Positions 51,902 to 55,083 of a stretch of 55,083 nucleotides of DNA are shown here, piece by piece. The DNA is taken from the NCBI RefSeq assembly GCF_004358665.1, contig NZ_SMZR01000012.1, positions 1-55,083 on the forward strand, read 5' to 3'. The notes below the pieces were generated by a model. The model saw nothing but the letters and a program-made list of their open reading frames with translations. It did not search any database and was not told where the DNA came from. A program made the translations under genes and the position numbers. The stretch comes from Jeotgalibacillus sp. S-D1 (GTDB lineage Bacteria > Bacillota > Bacilli > Bacillales > Jeotgalibacillaceae). How positions within the stretch are numbered: the stretch's first letter is position 1; every line of letters begins with the position of its first letter.

Positions 51902-52570
51902 CTAATCGCCATTTAAAGCAACAAGTTCTTTTTCGCTGAATGAACCATCGCCTTCTTTCAGCACATATACATTTACCTTCTTCTTGCCCCATTCATTGAA
52001 CACATCATCAACCGTATCATAATACAAATCAATAATTTTTCCGTTAATCGCGCTTCCAGTGTCCGCTACTATGCCATATCCGTAGCCGGGTATAAATAAA
52101 ATTGATCCGATTGGAAACACATCAGGATCAGCAGCTATCGTAGAATACGTATCCCGCTTTACTTTAACACCTGAAAATGTAATGCCGTACAGCTTGTCTC
52201 CCGGATTTTTGCCAGTTGACTCTTCCCCTGCTGTGTAGCCTGTTGCGGTTACCTTTTTAGACGGATATTTTTTTATATGGTCAGGGACCACTCCCCTTTT
52301 ATTTGAGGTTAATTTGGAGGCAATGTATTTCTTTGAAGTATTTTTATGTGCAAGCTTTTTTTCCTGCAACGATACATCCCGATCCTTCAGCAAAGTATTA
52401 TCTTGTTCTGCTAAAGTATTATCCTGTTCTGCTATTTGCTGTTCTTCCAGGTCCTGATTGCTCCATGTTGTTTTTAACTCTGCTTTAACAACAGGTGTTG
52501 CATACAGGGAAGCAATGACTAAAACAACGATCGCCTGAATCATCATAACCGGACGGAAATTTATATTCAA
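51902..52570 (-). CDS. yuiC: 3D-domain secreted cell-wall protein (YuiC)
   Basis: 222 residues from a TTG nine nt after AGGAG; a GTG two codons earlier is closer to the ribosome site and less likely. Signal peptide with helix [22 protein letters not shown], a charged linker with a short internal repeat (AEQDNTL twice, a 21-bp direct repeat near 52395-52436), then a C-terminal 3D domain: [72 protein letters not shown] with the three conserved Asp. Related to Rpf/Sps-type muralytic enzymes (MltA-like barrel). Confidence 0.92.
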   Translation of the reverse strand: MNINFRPVMMIQAIVVLVIASLYATPVVKAELKTTWSNQDLEEQQIAEQDNTLAEQDNTLLKDRDVSLQEKKLAHKNTSKKYIASKLTSNKRGVVPDHIKKYPSKKVTATGYTAGEESTGKNPGDKLYGITFSGVKVKRDTYSTIAADPDVFPIGSILFIPGYGYGIVADTGSAINGKIIDLYYDTVDDVFNEWGKKKVNVYVLKEGDGSFSEKELVALNGD

Positions 52571-52737
52571 TCTCACTCACTCCTTCAAAACTATTCTTTC
52601 CCTATTTACAAGAATGCTAACCCTCTTTTTAATGAAGATAGAATCACTTAGCAGCAGCATGGACAAAACTTTCAAACTGCTAAAAGGCTATCACTAAAAA
52701 CAGAGTTATAGAAAATGTGTAAATATGCAGACAATAA

Positions 52738-52768
52738 AAAAAGCTCCACGTATCTCGGGAGCTTTTAA
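52738..52768 (-). terminator. Terminator of yuiB
   Basis: AAAAGCTCC and GGAGCTTTT arms, 10-nt loop, T-run on the minus strand; overlaps the yuiB stop. Confidence 0.85.
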
Positions 52769-53091
52769 AACATCCGGTAACCATTCGCACGTAACCATCT
52801 CATGACGAGACCCGCCACGATTGCACCTGCCATACCGCTTGATAAAATTAAAACATCAGCCATTGCTAAAGAACCAAATCGGTCACCGAGCGCTGTAAAA
52901 GACTCACCTGGAGATCGAAAATACTGAATGAAGCGAACTTCATCCACAATTAGTATCGTGACGACAGGATAAATAACTGCCATAATCCATGTCATACGAA
53001 GCAACATATTTAACAAAAATCCGATGCCGAAAAAGAGCACTAAAAATAACAGCATCGAGATTAACAATTGAGCAATTCCAAACGACCCCAA
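52765..53091 (-). CDS. yuiB: YuiB-like membrane protein
   Basis: 108 residues from a TTG start six nt after GGAGGTG. Three hydrophobic helices: IAQLLISMLLFLVLFFGIGFLLNMLL, TWIMAVIYPVVTILIV and VLILSSGMAGAIVAGLVMRWL; a short exterior loop links the last two. Matches the YuiB family in size and opening. Function unknown. Sits between yuiC and yuiA as in B. subtilis. Confidence 0.85.
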   Translation of the reverse strand: MGSFGIAQLLISMLLFLVLFFGIGFLLNMLLRMTWIMAVIYPVVTILIVDEVRFIQYFRSPGESFTALGDRFGSLAMADVLILSSGMAGAIVAGLVMRWLRANGYRMF

Positions 53092-53212
53092 ATGTCACAC
53101 CTCCACATTCACTTCAACAGTCTACCTTATTTAAGTAGAGGGTGCAATAATCCCTTCCTATTTTTCATGTAGTTGTCACAAAGACATGTGATCAAAAACC
53201 TGAGATAAAAAC

Positions 53213-53245
53213 AAAAAACCCGGAAACAATATTCCGGGTTTTACA
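53213..53245 (-). terminator. Terminator of yuiA
   Basis: AAAACCCGGAA and TTCCGGGTTTTTT arms around a short loop; T-run on the minus strand. Confidence 0.88.
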
Positions 53246-53268
53246 GAATGGCCGATTGCCATTTTAAT

Positions 53269-53388
53269 TTATTTTTTGCCAGTTCCTCCACAACAAGGGC
53301 ATGTTTCCGAACCGCCTAATCGCAGTTGAAAATAACCTTGTCCTGAACAATACTCGCATTTGTTGGAATTTCTATTTGTCTTTTTCAT
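53269..53388 (-). CDS. yuiA: YuiA-like mini zinc-finger protein
   Basis: 39 residues from the ATG at 53388, seven nt after AGGGGATG; an upstream in-frame extension lacks a ribosome site. Two CxxC-x-G-x-G motifs, CEYCSGQGYF and CPCCGGTGKK, as in the DnaJ cysteine-rich domain, should bind one Zn2+. Last of the yui genes. Function unknown. Confidence 0.85.
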   Translation of the reverse strand: MKKTNRNSNKCEYCSGQGYFQLRLGGSETCPCCGGTGKK

Positions 53389-53582
53389 TGGGATGCATCC
53401 CCTCTCAGCTTGTGGTTGAGAGTAACTATAGCATGCTTGCTTTCGTACTGAAAAGGAGCAAATAAGACGATAATCCGCCATGTAAGCGAATACATATAGG
53501 TGTTATCTTCGATTTTCTTTAATTATCAGAAAATTTAGAACTGTGCATTAATTCAATAATTGTTCACATTTAACTTAAAAAT

Positions 53583-54071
53583 TTATAAAAAAAGGTGATA
53601 AGCGGAATAATTAAAATGATCCCCTGGATTTTGAAGAGCCTGTTTTGTTAACCCGGCAGGCTTCCCTGCCAGTATCATGGAGGGAATCATTTTAGACACG
53701 TCCTGTCTTCTCATCAGCTCATCGGGATCCATCCATTTAACTTCTGCTATTTCTTTTTCCTGCGCAAAAAGGGTTGGATTTACCTCTGTTTGATTAAGAG
53801 CGAAAATAATCAAATTATCACTTATTTCGGACTTAATCACACCTGTGCGGAGCCCTATTAACATTTCTACTTCCGTCCTAATGCCCGTCTCCTCCAACAC
53901 TTCCCTCCTGACGGCCTGATCCGCGGTTTCCCCCATCTCTACAAACCCGGCAGGAAGCGACCAGACCCCCTTCAGGCCACCATATTTCTTTTTCACCACA
54001 AGCCACTCGCCTTTCTCATTTTTAACCAAACCAGCAACCGCCAGCCAAACATTCCCCCGTTTACTACTCAT
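53583..54071 (-). CDS. Nudix hydrolase
   Basis: 162 residues from the ATG at 54071, set by AGGAGG; the longer reading frame runs into a hairpin repeat and is rejected. Complete Nudix box GFVEMGETADQAVRREVLEETGI (G-x5-E-x7-R-E-x2-E-E-x-G) at ~residues 43-65, on a fold starting NVWLAVAGLVKNEKGEWLVVKKKYGGLKGVWSLPAG. It hydrolyses a nucleoside-diphosphate-linked compound, identity unknown. The repeat cluster begins within 25 bp of its ribosome site, so its promoter must lie in or beyond the repeats. Confidence 0.92.
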   Translation of the reverse strand: MSSKRGNVWLAVAGLVKNEKGEWLVVKKKYGGLKGVWSLPAGFVEMGETADQAVRREVLEETGIRTEVEMLIGLRTGVIKSEISDNLIIFALNQTEVNPTLFAQEKEIAEVKWMDPDELMRRQDVSKMIPSMILAGKPAGLTKQALQNPGDHFNYSAYHLFL

Positions 54072-54093
54072 TAAAAAACCTCCTATTTTAAAT

Positions 54094-54218
54094 GCGGAAG
54101 GCGCTCGTTCAGCCCCGACAAGCATAAGACGCGGTGGCCGAGTGGACGCCCTTTATCCACTGGGTCAGCGTGGCTTATGACCTCGAGGGGCTAGCGCCTG
54201 CAGCTGGATAACATTTAA
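54094..54218. repeat. Hairpin repeat unit 1 (type I)
   Basis: Nested inverted repeats: AGCCCC (54111) with GGGGCT (54187), CATAAGaCGC with GCGtgGCTTATG, and GTGG with CCAC. Flanked by GGCGC/GCGCC and ending in CAGCTGGATAAC. Non-coding. Confidence 0.8.
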
Positions 54219-54219
54219 A

Positions 54220-54341
54220 GCGGAAACAGGCATTTATCTCCGACAGACGTAAGACGCGCAGCCAATTAGGCGCTCTTTGCCTAAATGGCAGCGTGGCTTA
54301 CGATCCGAGGAGCTGCCTGTTGCAGCTGGATAACATTAAAA
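54220..54341. repeat. Hairpin repeat unit 2 (type II)
   Basis: CGTAAGaCGC pairs with GCGtgGCTTACG, GCC-TAGGC pairs with GCCTA-GGC. The outer arm is partly decayed (ATCTCC against GGAGCT). Near-identical to unit 3, with a period of 122 bp. Confidence 0.8.
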
Positions 54342-54462
54342 GCGGAAACAGGCGTTTAGCTCCGACAGACGTAAGACGCGCAGCCAATTAGGCGCTCTTT
54401 GCCTAAATGGCAGCGTGGCTTACGATCCGAGGAGCTGCCTGTTGCAGCTGGATAACATAAAA
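54342..54462. repeat. Hairpin repeat unit 3 (type II)
   Basis: Same as unit 2 with about four differences; the outer AGCTCC (54358) and GGAGCT (54431) arms are intact, giving the best example of the complete hairpin. Ends in CAGCTGGATAAC. Confidence 0.8.
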
Positions 54463-54557
54463 GAAGGCGCTGTTCAGCCCCGACAAGCATAAGACGCGGT
54501 GGCCTAGTGGATGCCCTTTATCCACTGGGTCAGCGTGGCTTATGACCTCAAGGGGCT
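54463..54557. repeat. Hairpin repeat unit 4 (type I, truncated)
   Basis: Close copy of unit 1: AGCCCC (54476) to GGGGCT (54552). The terminal GCGCC and CAGCTGGATAAC segment is missing, replaced directly by array 2. Confidence 0.78.
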
Positions 54558-54742
54558 ATATCGCTCATCATTTCCATTATATCGATCACTTTGCTGATTT
54601 TATCGTATAACTTTTAAAACTTATCCATCATCTTTCCACATTTATCACTCATCTGCGGCCCGTTTCCGATTTTATCATACATGTTTTCCATTATATCGAT
54701 CACTTCTCAAGCTTTATCGATCATCTAATTGCTTTTATCATT
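54555..54742 (-). repeat. Array 2 of 21-bp-phased GATAAA motifs
   Basis: On the plus strand TATC cores start at 54559, 54580, 54601, 54622, 54643, 54673, 54694, 54715 and 54736: nine motifs, 21 bp apart except one 30-bp step. Read on the minus strand the order is 21, 21, 21, 30, 21, 21, 21, 21, identical to array 1. Starts exactly where hairpin unit 4 breaks off. Confidence 0.85.
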
Positions 54743-54865
54743 CATTTAGTTAGTTGCTTTTAACATTCATTCATTTACTGATTACTCAACTACTCTCATC
54801 AAATGTGACTGTCCCTTCTCACAAGGAGCCGGCGCCAAAGTTAAAATTCATAGCAAAGTCACGCT
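54743..54865. other. 123-bp spacer between arrays 2 and 3
   Basis: No gene, hairpin or phased motif was recognised. It begins with decayed array-like text and includes the short palindrome GGCGCC. Confidence 0.4.
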
Positions 54866-55053
54866 TTTTTATCGATCATCATTTCCATTATATCGATCAC
54901 TTTGCTGATTTTATCGTATAACTTTTAAAACTTATCCATCATCTTTCCACATTTACCACTCATCTGCGGCCCGTTTCCGATTTTATCATACATGTTTTCC
55001 ATTATATCGATCACTTCTCAAGCTATATCGATCATATTATTGCTTTTATCGGT
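54866..55053 (-). repeat. Array 3 of 21-bp-phased GATAAA motifs
   Basis: Cores at 54870, 54891, 54912, 54933, 54954 (TACC), 54984, 55005, 55026 and 55047, the same layout as array 2 at a constant offset of 311 bp. Over the first ~165 bp it differs from array 2 at only a few positions, so it is a recent direct duplication. The last ~30 bases of the window, after this array, are GC-rich and unexplained. Confidence 0.85.
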
Positions 55054-55083
55054 CACTCAGACGGTCTGTGCGGCGGGCGGTCA

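Noticed and set aside
54072-54125. N-terminal extension of the Nudix protein to 54125
   Set aside because: It would read through hairpin unit 1; AGGAGG directly before the ATG at 54071 decides the start.
54094-54557. Hairpin cluster as tRNA genes or the Bacillaceae-1 RNA motif
   Set aside because: No cloverleaf or anticodon arm; terminal loops do not show the RUCCU loops I recall for Bacillaceae-1. Identity with another described family cannot be excluded without a search.
54555-55053. Phased arrays as a coding sequence for a heptad-repeat (IDK-type) protein
   Set aside because: The frame is kept across all steps, but TAA, TAG or TGA codons interrupt it in every copy and no ribosome site precedes it. 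Kept only as an alternative origin.

Overview
The window comes from a low-GC Gram-positive rod of the Bacillaceae or a close relative. Two things support this: strong AGGAGG ribosome binding sites with frequent GTG and TTG starts, and gene order. The blocks yugO-yugN-pgi-yugJ-yuzA, rocG/gudB-rocD-rocA-rocR, yugI, yugE-patB, kapB-kapD-yuxJ-pbpD, mrpABCDEFG-yuxO and yuiF-pepA-yuiD-yuiC-yuiB-yuiA follow the Bacillus subtilis yug/kap/mrp/yui neighbourhood. Almost everything is core chromosome. I see no prophage, IS transposase or CRISPR array.

Layout. 1-340: the 5' end of a leftward rRNA operon (16S start and tandem promoters). 340-7.4 kb: transporters (EamA, MgtC-like, DHA2 MFS with a divergent MarR regulator and twin operators), a PLAT-domain protein, a CapA lipoprotein, tRNA-Ala(GGC) and a K+ channel. 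7.4-17.7 kb: central carbon and nitrogen metabolism (pgi, iron alcohol dehydrogenase, glutamate dehydrogenase, ornithine aminotransferase, P5C dehydrogenase and the RocR-like regulator), then yugI. 17.9-23.5 kb: two tandem paralogous membrane proteins with a sigma-region-4-like cytoplasmic domain, divergent from a neurotransmitter:sodium symporter. 23.6-25.1 kb: yugE and patB. 25.1-30.2 kb: a gluconate operon (permease, kinase, 6-phosphogluconate dehydrogenase) with a divergent RpiR-type regulator, an operator and cre sites. 30.2-38.7 kb: M29 aminopeptidase, LacI regulator, cyclophilin lipoprotein, kapB, kapD, an MFS exporter and pbpD. 38.8-45.6 kb: a YufK-like membrane protein and the seven-gene Mrp antiporter operon with a terminator in its leader. 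45.6-54.1 kb: small conserved proteins, thioesterase, YuiF antiporter, pepA, yuiD, a cobalamin-binding-like protein, yuiC, yuiB, yuiA and a Nudix hydrolase. 54.1-55.1 kb: about 1 kb of non-coding repeats.

The most unusual signals are the following. (1) A dispersed non-coding array, present three times, in which nine GATAAA-like motifs sit exactly 21 bp apart except for one 30-bp step, always between motifs 4 and 5. (2) A cluster of four long hairpin repeats next to two of those arrays. (3) A RocR homologue that lacks the GAFTGA loop and the Walker B glutamate needed for sigma-54 activation, with no sigma-54 promoter visible upstream of its expected targets. (4) The tandem sigma-like transmembrane proteins. 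(5) A GC-rich dispersed element present once nearly intact and twice as internal deletions. (6) A strong intrinsic terminator between the likely mrp promoter and mrpA.

Functional themes are Na+/K+/H+ homeostasis (Mrp, YuiF, K+ channel, NSS symporter), arginine/ornithine catabolism to 2-oxoglutarate, and gluconate use under carbon catabolite control. All product names come from reading motifs and remembered family members; no database search was run.
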